A program made the translations under genes and the position numbers. The notes beneath the pieces were generated by a model that saw nothing but the letters and a program-made list of their open reading frames with translations, was not told the origin of the DNA and searched no databases. From Oceanobacillus_B kapialis (GTDB lineage Bacteria > Bacillota > Bacilli > Bacillales > Amphibacillaceae), in NCBI RefSeq assembly GCF_042685265.1, contig NZ_JBHUMX010000041.1: a stretch of 64,000 nt of DNA, one strand, 5' to 3'. Shown here in pieces: positions 44,244-52,707 of the stretch. Positions within the stretch are counted from its first letter, which is position 1, and every line of letters starts with the position of its first letter.

Positions 44244-45086
44244 ATGTTTATATTTGAAGCAAAGCGAATTATTATTGTAATACTTGGGGGACTATTAAAT
44301 GCAATCTCCCTTAACTTTTTCCTAATTGGTGCAAATGTCTATGCTAGTGGATTTACCGGGGCAGCACAGCTTGTTGCAAGTGTGTTCAATGATTTTTTGG
44401 ACATCGGAGTAAGTACAGGTATTCTACTATTACTCTTTAACATACCAGTGGCCATCTTAGGTTGGTTTAAGGTAGGAAAAGGCTTTACGGTATATAGCGT
44501 CGTATCCGTATTATGTACCACTTTATTTCTAGAGTTCATTCCTATAATCGGATTTTCCGAGGACATTATTTTAAATGCCGTATTTGGTGGTGTTATTGGT
44601 GGTACAGGTGTTGGGATGACACTTAAGGTTGGTGCCTCCACAGGTGGGATGGACATTGTTGCCATGGTGCTTTCCAGAATGAAGGATCGCCCAATCGGTA
44701 CGTATTTCCTTGCACTTAACGCTGTGATTATTGCATTGGCAGGGATTCTTTACGAACCAGAAAATGCTTTGTACACCCTTTTAACATTGTATGTAACGAC
44801 AAGGGTAATTGATGCCCTCCATACACGTCATGAAAAAGTTACGGCTATGATTATTACGCACAAAGCTGATGAATTGCAACAAGAAATTCATAAAACAATG
44901 GTGCGAGGGATAACCATTCTTCCCGCCAAAGGTGCCTATACAAAATCTGATAAAAGCATGATGTATCTTGTTGTCACAAGGTATGAATTATATGACCTGG
45001 AGCGGATCATAAACGAAGTGGATCCGAATGCATTTACGAATATTGTACAAACGACTGGCATTTTCGGCTTCTTCCGAAAAGATTAG
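44244..45086 (+). CDS. yitT: YitT-family membrane protein
   Basis: The 280-residue protein has five to six N-terminal hydrophobic segments with NFFLIGANVYASGFTG and GGTGVGMTLKVGASTGGMD (DUF161), followed by a cytoplasmic DUF2179 domain from about residue 200. Family members are widespread in Firmicutes without a firm function. It starts behind AAAAGGAGG, and the next gene follows after 13 bases. Confidence 0.88.
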   Translation: MFIFEAKRIIIVILGGLLNAISLNFFLIGANVYASGFTGAAQLVASVFNDFLDIGVSTGILLLLFNIPVAILGWFKVGKGFTVYSVVSVLCTTLFLEFIPIIGFSEDIILNAVFGGVIGGTGVGMTLKVGASTGGMDIVAMVLSRMKDRPIGTYFLALNAVIIALAGILYEPENALYTLLTLYVTTRVIDALHTRHEKVTAMIITHKADELQQEIHKTMVRGITILPAKGAYTKSDKSMMYLVVTRYELYDLERIINEVDPNAFTNIVQTTGIFGFFRKD

Positions 45087-45099
45087 AGGAGTAATGATG

Positions 45100-45537
45100 A
45101 TGAAAAAAATAATGATCGTTATGGTAATAATTCTTCTAGCAGGATGTAGTAACACACAGGAAAATAATGAGCGTACTGAAGAAAGTGCTAATGAGCACGA
45201 GCAGGAAACAGATGTTTCGGTATCGATTCAAAATTTGGATGTTCAAGTGAATGATAAAGCTATGGAAGCAATTATTACTGGGGAAGCCTCACTTTCCGGT
45301 AGTGATTTATATTATACAGTAGAGCAGGGAGACCGTGAGCTGGCTGCTGAAGAGAGCGTGGAATTAGAAGCCAATGCACATGGCTTAAGTTCCTTTGAAA
45401 TAAGTGTTGAAATCCCAGAGGAAGCTTCATCAGGCGAGCAAGCCCCTGTAGTAAAACTTTACGGAAAAAATAACTCAGATGAAGAAATAAACCCAAACTA
45501 TATCCCGATTGATGTAGCTGCGGAGACGTCCCAATGA
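45100..45537 (+). CDS. Small secreted lipoprotein of unknown function
   Basis: The 145-residue protein has a signal peptide with lipobox LLAGC (C16), a Glu-rich linker and a beta-rich domain. Three ATGs in a row (45094, 45097, 45100) follow AGAGGAG; the last gives the best spacing. It is probably cotranscribed with yitT. I do not recognise the domain; it looks like an extracellular Ig-like fold. Confidence 0.7.
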   Translation: MKKIMIVMVIILLAGCSNTQENNERTEESANEHEQETDVSVSIQNLDVQVNDKAMEAIITGEASLSGSDLYYTVEQGDRELAAEESVELEANAHGLSSFEISVEIPEEASSGEQAPVVKLYGKNNSDEEINPNYIPIDVAAETSQ

Positions 45538-45543
45538 CGCAAG

Positions 45544-45576
45544 AAAAAAGAGGTCAGTATATACTGACCTCTTTAT
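45544..45576. terminator. Bidirectional terminator between the lipoprotein and Nfu_N genes
   Basis: AAAGAGGTCAGTAT and ATACTGACCTCTTT are a perfect 14-base palindrome without loop bases between them, flanked by A and T. Confidence 0.85.
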
Positions 45577-45581
45577 GTATG

Positions 45582-45845
45582 TTAATACCCATATCCTTCA
45601 ATAACTTTAATTACTGTTTGTGTTAGATTATCCCATTCAACCTCAAATTTCTTATTTACTGTAATAAAATTCTGATAGCCAAATACATTGTCCACACCGT
45701 CAAGCTCCATTAAATCATTTAGGATAGCATGCTCACTCTTATTACCAGGCATAACTGAAAAACTGTTGGTACCTTCAAAAATTAATTTATCCGACGTAAA
45801 TTTTAACGCATTTGGATTAGGTGTTGCTTCAGCTCGAACACTCAT
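45582..45845 (-). CDS. Nfu N-terminal-domain (NifU-like scaffold) protein
   Basis: The 87-residue protein contains only the Nfu_N domain, recognisable from ATPNPNALKF near the start and VDNVFGYQNFITV in the middle. There is no cysteine-bearing NifU C-terminal part. Such proteins are linked to iron-sulfur cluster delivery. The start is ATG 45845 behind GGAGGG; a TTG precedes it. Confidence 0.85.
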   Translation of the reverse strand: MSVRAEATPNPNALKFTSDKLIFEGTNSFSVMPGNKSEHAILNDLMELDGVDNVFGYQNFITVNKKFEVEWDNLTQTVIKVIEGYGY

Positions 45846-45911
45846 CAAAATCCCTCCTTATTCATCATACTTAGCTATATTTTAGCAGAAATTTGGCCGT
45901 TTAAAAAGGAG

Positions 45912-45947
45912 AAAGCAGACTGCCCCTTAAAAGGAACAGTCTGCTTT
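45912..45947 (-). terminator. Hairpin downstream of the DUF3813-like gene
   Basis: AAAGCAGACTG pairs perfectly with CAGTCTGCTTT. The T run is poor, so its function as terminator is moderate in likelihood. The rest of 45948-46050 contains no gene beyond a 19-codon in-frame extension discussed in the findings. Confidence 0.5.
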
Positions 45948-46050
45948 ATGCAGTAGGTGCAGCATCCCATAACACGTCCTGGGGAGTTGCTTAAAGTAAA
46001 TCCTTTTCATCTTCAAATGAATCGGGGATTACCTTCACAATGAACAGAGG

Positions 46051-46248
46051 TTACTGTAATTGATTATGCTGTCTTAATTGATTCTCCAATTGTTGAAGCT
46101 GCTGCTTTTCTTCAGGACTCGCTTCAGTATATGCAGCTTGGATAGCATTCTGTGCAGCCTGTTTATCAGCAGCACTTGTAGAATTTCCTTGCATGTTCAT
46201 CATATTGGCTACAGCATCTTTAGCTTGTTGAAATAGGTTGTTTTCCAA
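46051..46248 (-). CDS. DUF3813-like small protein
   Basis: A 65-residue helical protein, MENNLFQQAKDAVANM at the start and ADKQAAQNAIQAAY in the middle, resembles the DUF3813 family of Bacillales. It uses a TTG start at 46248 behind GGAGGG, which lies inside the end of the preceding small gene; only one base separates the two. Confidence 0.7.
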   Translation of the reverse strand: MENNLFQQAKDAVANMMNMQGNSTSAADKQAAQNAIQAAYTEASPEEKQQLQQLENQLRQHNQLQ

Positions 46249-46249
46249 C

Positions 46250-46399
46250 TTAAAACCCTCCTACAGTGTGATTGTCAGCTTCTTCTTGCTTTCTTTCCGC
46301 ATCGGAAAAAGTAGAACGGTACGGAAATCGCTCAGCATGTTTCTTTACAGAATCAGCACTTTGCTGACTAAACCGCTTTGATTTACTCCGTTTTCCCAT
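46250..46399 (-). CDS. Small basic protein of unknown function
   Basis: A 49-residue frame begins at ATG 46399 behind CTAAGGAGGAACC. It has the start MGKRSKSKRFSQQSAD and a later KKHAERFPYRSTFSDAERK, and ends one base before the DUF3813-like gene. The strong ribosome site and tight coupling support a real gene. No family recognised. Confidence 0.6.
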   Translation of the reverse strand: MGKRSKSKRFSQQSADSVKKHAERFPYRSTFSDAERKQEEADNHTVGGF

Positions 46400-46449
46400 C
46401 GGTGGTTCCTCCTTAGAAAAACATTGTAATACATAGCCTGCACAAGAAG

Positions 46450-46480
46450 TAAAAAAGTGAACGTTGTAATAACGTTCACT
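46450..46480 (-). terminator. Terminator after yitU
   Basis: AGTGAACGTT and AACGTTCACT pair perfectly around GTAAT; on the minus strand TTTTTAC follows. Confidence 0.8.
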
Positions 46481-46520
46481 ATGTAGTATGGATCTAATAT
46501 CGTTTTATATAGTAGGAAAT

Positions 46521-47354
46521 TTAAACCGGTTTTACCTTAAGCTTTAAATATTGTTCTAAAAATGTACCGATGCCTTCTGCTTCATTTGTGTCTGTGACGT
46601 GTTTAGCTATTCCTTTTAATTCATCAATAGCATTTCCCATTGCTACTCCAACACCAGCATATTCGATCATTTCAAGATCATTATCCTCATCGCCAAAGGC
46701 AATTACTCGTTCCTGTGGGATATTATAATAATATGCAATTTTTTTAAGGCCTACTGCTTTATTCATTCCTTTTTTAACAATTTCAATAATATTCCATGGA
46801 GCTCCCCATTTACGGTGTTCAATAAGCTCCGCATGATAATCGTTTAAATGATCTCTAAGTTCTTTAATGTGATCTTCTTTTGGATGAATCAATAGGGAGG
46901 TAGGGTCCTCTGTTAAGTTTTGCTTAATACTTCCTATCGTGAAAGGGGAGTCATTTTCCGTTGCTTGGAAAATGTTAATTATGTCCTCGTTATACGTATC
47001 AAGATATACATCATCCATTACCTCTGCAAGAATATTATGTACATTTAAATCATAGCAAGCGTCAATAATTTTATGGGCAGTTCGAATCGGCATTGGGCTA
47101 TGGAGTGCATCCCATTTTGCGTCAGTAGGATGGTGGATGAGTGCACCATTAAAGTTAACCATAGGGGTTTTAAGACCTAACTCGTGGTAATATGAAATAC
47201 TTGCACGGTGAGGCCTTCCTGTTGAAATAACAACGATGTGTCCTTCTTCCATGGCCGTTAAAACGGTTTGTTTTGTTTTGGAGCTAATTTCTTTTTTGTC
47301 TGTAAGTAAGGTCCCGTCTAAATCCAATGCTATTAAATGTCGTTTATTTTCCAT
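46521..47354 (-). CDS. yitU: Cof-type HAD phosphatase YitU
   Basis: The 277-residue HAD hydrolase has motif I DLDGTLL with nucleophile D11, motif II STGRP, a lysine in VKKGMNKAVGL and motif IV GDEDNDLEMI. B. subtilis YitU dephosphorylates a flavin precursor and related sugar phosphates. It is divergent from the yitV gene, as in B. subtilis. Confidence 0.87.
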   Translation of the reverse strand: MENKRHLIALDLDGTLLTDKKEISSKTKQTVLTAMEEGHIVVISTGRPHRASISYYHELGLKTPMVNFNGALIHHPTDAKWDALHSPMPIRTAHKIIDACYDLNVHNILAEVMDDVYLDTYNEDIINIFQATENDSPFTIGSIKQNLTEDPTSLLIHPKEDHIKELRDHLNDYHAELIEHRKWGAPWNIIEIVKKGMNKAVGLKKIAYYYNIPQERVIAFGDEDNDLEMIEYAGVGVAMGNAIDELKGIAKHVTDTNEAEGIGTFLEQYLKLKVKPV

Positions 47355-47489
47355 AATTTCACCTCGTCTGAAATTAGTTTATAAGTGATTTTCTTTTCTG
47401 TAAAGAGTTAGGGGTTTCGATTAGTTGCAATCCTTGTATTTCAGGGCGTAAAATAAATATAAGATTACATAATAAGGAGATAGAAAACG

Positions 47490-48251
47490 ATGATCGGTAT
47501 AGAAGAAGAAAAATTAAATGAAATACCTTCCCTCATTATAGCAGAAACAGCAAAAAAAACGGAAGCATTGCCAACGGTCGTCTTTTTCCATGGCTTCACA
47601 AGTGCAAAAGAACATAATTTACCTATCGCTTTCTTGCTTGCAGAGAAAGGATTTCGCGTGATCTTACCTGATAGCCTGCATCATGGGAGCAGAGAACTTG
47701 GCATAAATTCGGTACAAAGAATGGTATCTTTTTGGGATATCGTTATGAATAATGTGAAAGAGTTAGGTCTTATAAAAGAGGTGCTAGAAGAACGTAATCT
47801 TATCCAGGAAGGCCGCATCGGTGTAGCAGGTACGAGTATGGGAGGGATAACAACATCAGCTGCCTTAACACAATACCCTTGGATAAAATCCGCAGCCGTA
47901 CTTATGGGATCACCTAAGATTAGCTCATTTGCAAGAACTTTGGTTGATGGGCTGAAGAAAAAAGGGAATCTGCCAGTTACTGAAGAAACCATTAACCAGC
48001 TGTATCAACAGCTTGAAGAGCTTGATCTTTCCTTACAACCAAATAAATTAGCACAACGGCCTGTATTTTTCTGGCATGGTGTAAATGACCCAGCAGTGCC
48101 ATTTGATCACTCATTTAGTTTTTATCAAGAAGTGCGAGAGAGTTATGAAAACCAGGAGAATATTCATTTTGTTAAGGAAGAAAACCGTGGACATAAAGTT
48201 AGTCGTTTCGCCACGTTAGAAGCAGTGAAGTGGTTAAACGAGCATATATAA
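47490..48251 (+). CDS. yitV: Alpha/beta-hydrolase YitV
   Basis: The 253-residue hydrolase has HGFTSAKEHN (oxyanion region), the nucleophile elbow GTSMGG, the acid in WHGVNDPAVPFDHS and the histidine in ENRGHKVS, a complete catalytic triad. Natural substrate is unknown. It lies between yitU and yitW. Repeat copy E follows it. Confidence 0.85.
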   Translation: MIGIEEEKLNEIPSLIIAETAKKTEALPTVVFFHGFTSAKEHNLPIAFLLAEKGFRVILPDSLHHGSRELGINSVQRMVSFWDIVMNNVKELGLIKEVLEERNLIQEGRIGVAGTSMGGITTSAALTQYPWIKSAAVLMGSPKISSFARTLVDGLKKKGNLPVTEETINQLYQQLEELDLSLQPNKLAQRPVFFWHGVNDPAVPFDHSFSFYQEVRESYENQENIHFVKEENRGHKVSRFATLEAVKWLNEHI

Positions 48252-48267
48252 AGAAATGGAAACACCT

Positions 48268-48426
48268 TTTATCCCGCCTTAACTGGCATTAAGGCTCCAC
48301 TTCAGGAAAGCGGGAAGCAATCAAGCATTATAATTGGGGGATCAACTGCCAGTAATGGTGCTATTCGTTCAACTAACATTTGACGGGGGAGGTAGGGAAA
48401 CCCCCATCAAATGAAGTTTTACTTTA
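48268..48426 (+). repeat. Dispersed intergenic repeat, copy E (full length)
   Basis: It starts ATCCCGCCTTAACTGGCA with the counterpart AGCGGGAAGC, continues with ACTGCCAGTAA, and ends CATTTGACGGGGG / CCCCCATCAAATG with AAGTTTTACTTTA. It lies between yitV and yitW, both on the plus strand. Confidence 0.85.
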
Positions 48427-48506
48427 TGTAATAAAGTTGCGATCTAATTTAAAAAAAGCTGGAAATATGTTTAAATATAGGTAGAACGTAAGAAGGAGGT
48501 AATGGT

Positions 48507-48818
48507 ATGGATGAAGCATTAAAAGAAAACATGATGGGTGCCTTGGAAAACGTTATTGATCCAGAACTAGGAATCGACATTGTTAACCTTGGTCTGATAT
48601 ATGATGTAGAGCTTAATGATGAAGGACTTGCTACTGTCACCATGACACTTACAGCAATGGGTTGTCCGCTTGCCGGACACATCGAGCAGGATGTGCGTGC
48701 GGCATTATCCGACATTCCAGAAGTTAAAGATATAAGTGTAAATATTGTATGGAGCCCGCCATGGGGCAAGGAAAGAATGTCCCGTTACGCGAAAATCGCA
48801 CTAGGTATTCCTGATTGA
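48507..48818 (+). CDS. yitW: MIP18-family iron-sulfur maturation protein SufT-like (YitW)
   Basis: The 103-residue protein is a single DUF59 domain with VIDPELGIDIVNLGLIYD and the cysteine in TAMGCPLAGHIE, as in YitW/SufT, which helps mature iron-sulfur proteins. The start follows AAGAAGGAGGT. It stands alone between repeat copy E and a terminator. Confidence 0.9.
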   Translation: MDEALKENMMGALENVIDPELGIDIVNLGLIYDVELNDEGLATVTMTLTAMGCPLAGHIEQDVRAALSDIPEVKDISVNIVWSPPWGKERMSRYAKIALGIPD

Positions 48819-48826
48819 TAACAGAG

Positions 48827-48880
48827 CGAAAAAATCCCATCGAGAAGCAATATATTAATGTCTTCCATGGGATTTTTTCG
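48827..48880 (+). terminator. Terminator after yitW
   Basis: CGAAAAAATCCCAT and ATGGGATTTTTTCG are perfect 14-base arms around a 26-base loop. Confidence 0.8.
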
Positions 48881-48957
48881 TTTACTTATACAGCAACTAA
48901 ATAATGCAGGCGATTCGCGGACATACTATATCTATAACGCTTGTAGGAGGTTATGGA

Positions 48958-49116
48958 ATGTCTGAAGCGAATAAAAATAAAAATAAAGACAAAGGCAGAC
49001 AGCGGAATGCACTTAAGTATGATACAGAACCAAAACGAGAGCATGGTGATTCTGAGATTTCCAAGGAAACCGAATTTCTAAACTTAAATGGTAAACGTAA
49101 TAAAAGATATCGTTAA
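48958..49116 (+). CDS. Small Lys/Asn-rich protein of unknown function
   Basis: The 52-residue protein is hydrophilic and basic (MSEANKNKNKDKGRQRN start, GKRNKRYR end). It starts at 48958 behind TAGGAGGTTATGGA and is followed by a strong terminator, so it is probably a real single-gene unit. It has the composition of small spore or stress proteins, but I recognise no family. Confidence 0.6.
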   Translation: MSEANKNKNKDKGRQRNALKYDTEPKREHGDSEISKETEFLNLNGKRNKRYR

Positions 49117-49158
49117 AAAACCTGCACACTCTCCTAAAAAGGGGATGTGCAGGTTTTT
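49116..49158. terminator. Bidirectional terminator between the small basic gene and uppP
   Basis: AAAACCTGCACA pairs with TGTGCAGGTTTT; A and T runs flank both sides. Confidence 0.9.
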
Positions 49159-49175
49159 ATGTTTTACGCTATTGC

Positions 49176-49988
49176 TTAAATAAACAGAATGACCAAAATA
49201 CCTACAATAAAGCAATAAAAAGCAAAATATTTCAGATTACCTTTTGCCATAATATTAATAAACCATTTCAATGCATAGAAAGAGGCTACAATAGAAGCCA
49301 TAAACGCAATTAGATAAGGAATCGCCAATGCATCAAAATTAGGGTCACTTATAATATCAGTAAAAGATAACATGGTGATCCCTAGACTTACGGGAATATA
49401 CAACAAGAAAGAAAAGCGTAGTGCTGTATCTTGCTTCATTCCTACGAGCATTGCGGCCACAATGGTGGCACCAGAACGACTTATCCCTGGGATTAAAGCC
49501 ACTGCCTGTGCAAATCCAACAATTAAGGCATCCTTAACTCGTAAGTCGCCATCATTTTTCTCTCCACGTAAGTTACGAATCACCCACAATGCAGCCCCAG
49601 TAAGAAGGAGCGTAAAACCCACTACAATCGGTTTACTAAGCTTCTCACTAATAATATCCTCAAATAATAGACCAAGCACACCTGTTGGGATGGTTGCAAT
49701 GACAAGGAAGATAATAAATTGGAAATCGCCTTTTGCTTTTTCCTCACGCTTTGTTATGTATAGCCATCCATTTTGGATAAGTCTTATAATATCGTGTCGG
49801 AATACCAGCAAGACAGCAATCAGTGATCCAAAGTTAACAAGTATCTCAAAGGATAATCCTTTAATGTTAATATTAAATAATTCTCGTAATATAACGAGGT
49901 GCCCGCTTGATGAAATAGGAATAGGCTCAGTAAATCCTTGAAATACTCCCAATAAAAAATACTTTATTAATAACCATAGATCTGTCAT
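49176..49988 (-). CDS. uppP: Undecaprenyl-diphosphatase UppP (BacA)
   Basis: UppP recycles undecaprenyl pyrophosphate to the monophosphate for cell wall synthesis and gives some bacitracin resistance. The 270-residue membrane protein has EPIPISSSGH near residue 21 and PGISRSGATI near 165, the two active-site motifs. The family normally has ExxPxSSxGH, so the first motif is intact. The ATG at 49988 follows AAGGAGG; the longer frame to 50039 is unlikely. Confidence 0.92.
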   Translation of the reverse strand: MTDLWLLIKYFLLGVFQGFTEPIPISSSGHLVILRELFNINIKGLSFEILVNFGSLIAVLLVFRHDIIRLIQNGWLYITKREEKAKGDFQFIIFLVIATIPTGVLGLLFEDIISEKLSKPIVVGFTLLLTGAALWVIRNLRGEKNDGDLRVKDALIVGFAQAVALIPGISRSGATIVAAMLVGMKQDTALRFSFLLYIPVSLGITMLSFTDIISDPNFDALAIPYLIAFMASIVASFYALKWFINIMAKGNLKYFAFYCFIVGILVILFI

Positions 49989-50160
49989 GACTAAATTTCC
50001 TCCTTGGAAATGTTTAATAATTTTTAGCGAATTTAACATGGGGATTGGACCAGTAATTCCTTCTAATCCTTGTGCTTCAATTAGTTGTTGGCTTTTTACA
50101 AGACCTAGTCACATACCCAACCATTCTTGAATAATCTAGGTTGTGAGGAGGTTGTTAACG

Positions 50161-50508
50161 ATGAATCATAATCATAACCATATATACGACTTATGTAAAA
50201 AACATATGCATGCTTATGTACTTGCCGAAATGGTTGATGGAACACAGGTTGATGGGATCATAACGGGTCTAGATGACGAATATGTATACTTTGCAGTCCC
50301 ACTTGAAGGGCATGAACAGCACCAAATGAGCAATCAACAACATCACCAGGAAATGACTGGAGATTATCGTCAATTCGGCTATGGGTATGGTGGCTTTGGT
50401 GGATATCCTGGTTACGGCTACGGTCCTTATTATGGCCGTCCACGTTTTAGAAGACTTGTCCTTCCGTTAGCCGCTTTAACTGCGTTAAGTATTCTCCCAT
50501 GGTATTAA
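50161..50508 (+). CDS. Small protein with His-rich start and Gly/Tyr-rich region
   Basis: The 115-residue protein starts MNHNHNHIYD at 50161 behind GTGAGGAGG. Residues 28-48 (MVDGTQVDGIITGLDDEYV) look like a small LSm-type beta fold. A GYGYGGFGGYPGYGYG stretch follows and the C-terminus is hydrophobic. The Gly/Tyr-rich part is like spore coat proteins. Neighbours do not settle its role. Confidence 0.65.
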   Translation: MNHNHNHIYDLCKKHMHAYVLAEMVDGTQVDGIITGLDDEYVYFAVPLEGHEQHQMSNQQHHQEMTGDYRQFGYGYGGFGGYPGYGYGPYYGRPRFRRLVLPLAALTALSILPWY

Positions 50509-50525
50509 TCTGCTTGTAAATAATA

Positions 50526-50560
50526 AACCCTTGCCCATTTTGCATGAGGCAAGGGTCTCT
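50526..50560. terminator. Terminator between the Gly/Tyr-rich gene and yjzD
   Basis: ACCCTTGCC and GGCAAGGGT form the stem; TCTCTTT follows on plus and TTATTATTT on minus, so it may serve both convergent genes. Confidence 0.65.
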
Positions 50561-50571
50561 TTCCATAACTG

Positions 50572-50751
50572 TTAGTTACTCTTTTCTTCCTTTAATACTA
50601 CGTCGCCAAGTAGAAAAACAAATACAGATAATATGGCAGCAAATACAACAGTATTCATTACATCGAATTGTTCGCCACCCATACTTGAAAGTACATAAGA
50701 TAAAGCTGCGCTAATTAGAAAAGCCCAGATGATTGTCCATATGTAACGCAT
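50572..50751 (-). CDS. yjzD: DUF2929-like small membrane protein YjzD
   Basis: The 59-residue protein has two membrane segments and a short charged tail (LKEEKSN). Its start MRYIWTIIWAFLIS and its site beside the yjaU-med-fab genes fit B. subtilis YjzD. The ATG at 50751 has GAGGTG upstream; a GTG two codons earlier is possible. Function is unknown. Confidence 0.7.
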   Translation of the reverse strand: MRYIWTIIWAFLISAALSYVLSSMGGEQFDVMNTVVFAAILSVFVFLLGDVVLKEEKSN

Positions 50752-50867
50752 TTTCACACCTCATTTTCTCAAAGACATAGTTCGATCATTTTGTTTCATT
50801 TTATCAAATTCTTATTAAATTGAAAAGTTATTTCTTTAAACTTAGATTTTGTTAAGGAGGGTTTTAG

Positions 50868-51479
50868 ATGACTTATTTTGTAGCTCCCAGTAATTACTGG
50901 GTAGGTTATCATATGGTTGAGCACCTTTTAGGGATAGGCCATGAGGTACATGGAAAAGAAGAAGAAGCGTATTCCTCAGAACTTCCCTTTTTCTTCGGTA
51001 GGAATAGTGCTTATAAGGGTTATAATCCTAATAAAAAATATAAGCGAGCTTTTCTATTTAAGAATTATGATGAAAATGTAATAGCAAACTCTGCGCATGT
51101 CTTTGAAGTTTGCGGAGATTCTCAGCAGTTAAAGGGACAAACGATTACTGCCATTCATATTCCACTCTTATTTGGTGAATGGATGCCTATGGATGATAAG
51201 GGCATGTATTGGAACAATTCCTATGTTCGGTTTACGTCTAACTTCTTTCAAGAAGAAGCAATTTACGTAAAGGATTTTATTCAAGAACTCCTAAAGTGGG
51301 AGAGTAATGAGATAAGGTTTCAAGAAAAGCTTTATGTTCATTCTTTTCGTTCAAAGGAAAAGAAAGAGTTAATAGTTGAAAATTCGATCTATCTTCGGGA
51401 CAATGTACCTATAGATGAAAAACTTCAACAAGTAAGACAGCACTACAAGCAATATAAACAACACTATGAAAATATCTAA
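50868..51479 (+). CDS. yjaU: YjaU-like protein, degenerate Rossmann fold
   Basis: The 203-residue protein starts MTYFVAPSNYWVGYHMVEHL and then GIGHEVHG, which has the strand-helix-strand pattern of an NAD-dependent epimerase. The glycine-rich loop (GxxGxxG) is not kept, so cofactor binding is doubtful. Position between yjzD and med agrees with B. subtilis yjaU; the name rests on position. The start follows AAGGAGGG. Confidence 0.6.
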   Translation: MTYFVAPSNYWVGYHMVEHLLGIGHEVHGKEEEAYSSELPFFFGRNSAYKGYNPNKKYKRAFLFKNYDENVIANSAHVFEVCGDSQQLKGQTITAIHIPLLFGEWMPMDDKGMYWNNSYVRFTSNFFQEEAIYVKDFIQELLKWESNEIRFQEKLYVHSFRSKEKKELIVENSIYLRDNVPIDEKLQQVRQHYKQYKQHYENI

Positions 51480-51564
51480 AAAATCAGATGAAAAGTGGGC
51501 AATACAAAAAACGTTTCTATAATATAATTCTAACAAAACAAAAATATAAGATAGGAGTGCCCCC

Positions 51565-52524
51565 ATGACCAAGGACATTTTAAGCAAATTCATGCTATGT
51601 ATCGGGTTAGTAATCGTACTTGCCAGCTGTAATTCAAATGAGCAAGAAATACAAAACGTAGGCATGCTTCTTGATGGTTCTATAAATGATCAAGCCTGGG
51701 GGAGTAAAGGGTATGCAGGTCTATTGGATATTGGGGAAGCCTATAACGTAGATGTTTTTTATAGAGAAGGGATAACCACCGAAAAGGATGTTGCAGAAAC
51801 CGTCGAATCGTTTGTTCAAGATGGGGTGAACCTTATATTTGGGCACAGCAGTATTTATGGAAAGTATTTTGTTGATATTGCAGAGAATTACCCAAGTGTG
51901 CATTTTGTTTATTTTAATGGGGGATATACAAGTGACAATGTGACAAGCCTTAATTTTGATGCTCATGCGATGGGCTTTTTCGGTGGTATGCTAGCTGGAA
52001 AGATGACGACTAGTGACAATGTTGCAATAATTGCAGCACATGAATGGCAGCCAGAAGTTGAAGGGTTTTATGAAGGTGTTCTTTATGAAAACCCAATTGC
52101 TGAAGTTAATATGAATTTTATAGATGACTGGAACGATACCGAAACCGCCCAAGAAATATATGAACAGGTCGTTGATCGAGGAGTAGATGTCGTATATCCG
52201 ACAGGGGATGCTTTTAGTAAAGAGATTGTCAAGAGTGCTGTTAATGATGATTTGTTCGCTATAGGATATGTTACCGACCAGACTGAACTTGGTGGGCGCC
52301 AAGTTCTTACAAGCACTATCCAACATGTGGACAAGCTTTATATGCTGGCAGCCGATTTATTTAACGGTGGTAATTTAGAGGGAACAGTGCAAACATATGA
52401 TTTTCAAGATGATGTCATTTCTTTAGGTGACTTTAGTTCAGCTATCCCGGAAGAATATCAAGAATATATTACACAAGCAGTTGAAGAATATAAAGAAACA
52501 GGACTACTCCCTAATGAACAGTAA
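51565..52524 (+). CDS. med: BMP-family lipoprotein Med (competence regulator)
   Basis: The 319-residue protein has a signal peptide with lipobox LASC (C22) and a BMP/periplasmic-binding domain (VGMLLDGSINDQAWGSKG at the start, FYREGITTEKD, YPTGD). In B. subtilis Med is a membrane-bound positive regulator of comK and is followed by comZ, then fabHA. Here no comZ is found. A nucleoside-binding function is also possible for the fold. Confidence 0.83.
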   Translation: MTKDILSKFMLCIGLVIVLASCNSNEQEIQNVGMLLDGSINDQAWGSKGYAGLLDIGEAYNVDVFYREGITTEKDVAETVESFVQDGVNLIFGHSSIYGKYFVDIAENYPSVHFVYFNGGYTSDNVTSLNFDAHAMGFFGGMLAGKMTTSDNVAIIAAHEWQPEVEGFYEGVLYENPIAEVNMNFIDDWNDTETAQEIYEQVVDRGVDVVYPTGDAFSKEIVKSAVNDDLFAIGYVTDQTELGGRQVLTSTIQHVDKLYMLAADLFNGGNLEGTVQTYDFQDDVISLGDFSSAIPEEYQEYITQAVEEYKETGLLPNEQ

Positions 52525-52534
52525 ACATATAAAG

Positions 52535-52587
52535 CCAGACGATCCTTGGAATCTACGATGGAGATTTCAAGGATCGTTTGGTTTTTT
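52535..52587 (+). terminator. Terminator after med
   Basis: A 20-base stem from CCAGACGATCCTTGGAATCT to AGATTTCAAGGATCGTTTGG (two imperfect pairs) is followed by TTTTTT. Confidence 0.88.
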
Positions 52588-52678
52588 AGTAGAAAAAAAA
52601 CATAAATTCTAGAGCTTCATCACCTTCTAGTTTCTAAAATATTGATTGGTCTAATCCGCTTAATTATGTACAGTAAAC

Positions 52679-52707
52679 TTGCAAGAAAAAGGAAAATGCA
52701 TTAAAAT
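52679..52707 (+). promoter_or_regulatory. Sigma-A promoter for fabH-fabF
   Basis: TTGCAA (52679-52684) and TAAAAT (52702-52707) are 17 bases apart. The FapR-type site begins at the last base of the -10. Confidence 0.7.

Noticed and set aside
49372..49941. Plus-strand frame of 189 codons opposite uppP
   Set aside because: UppP has clear active-site motifs and a ribosome site; the opposite frame has neither.
52427..52612. Frame overlapping the end of med as a possible comZ
   Set aside because: It is inside med in another frame, lacks a ribosome site and does not resemble ComZ.
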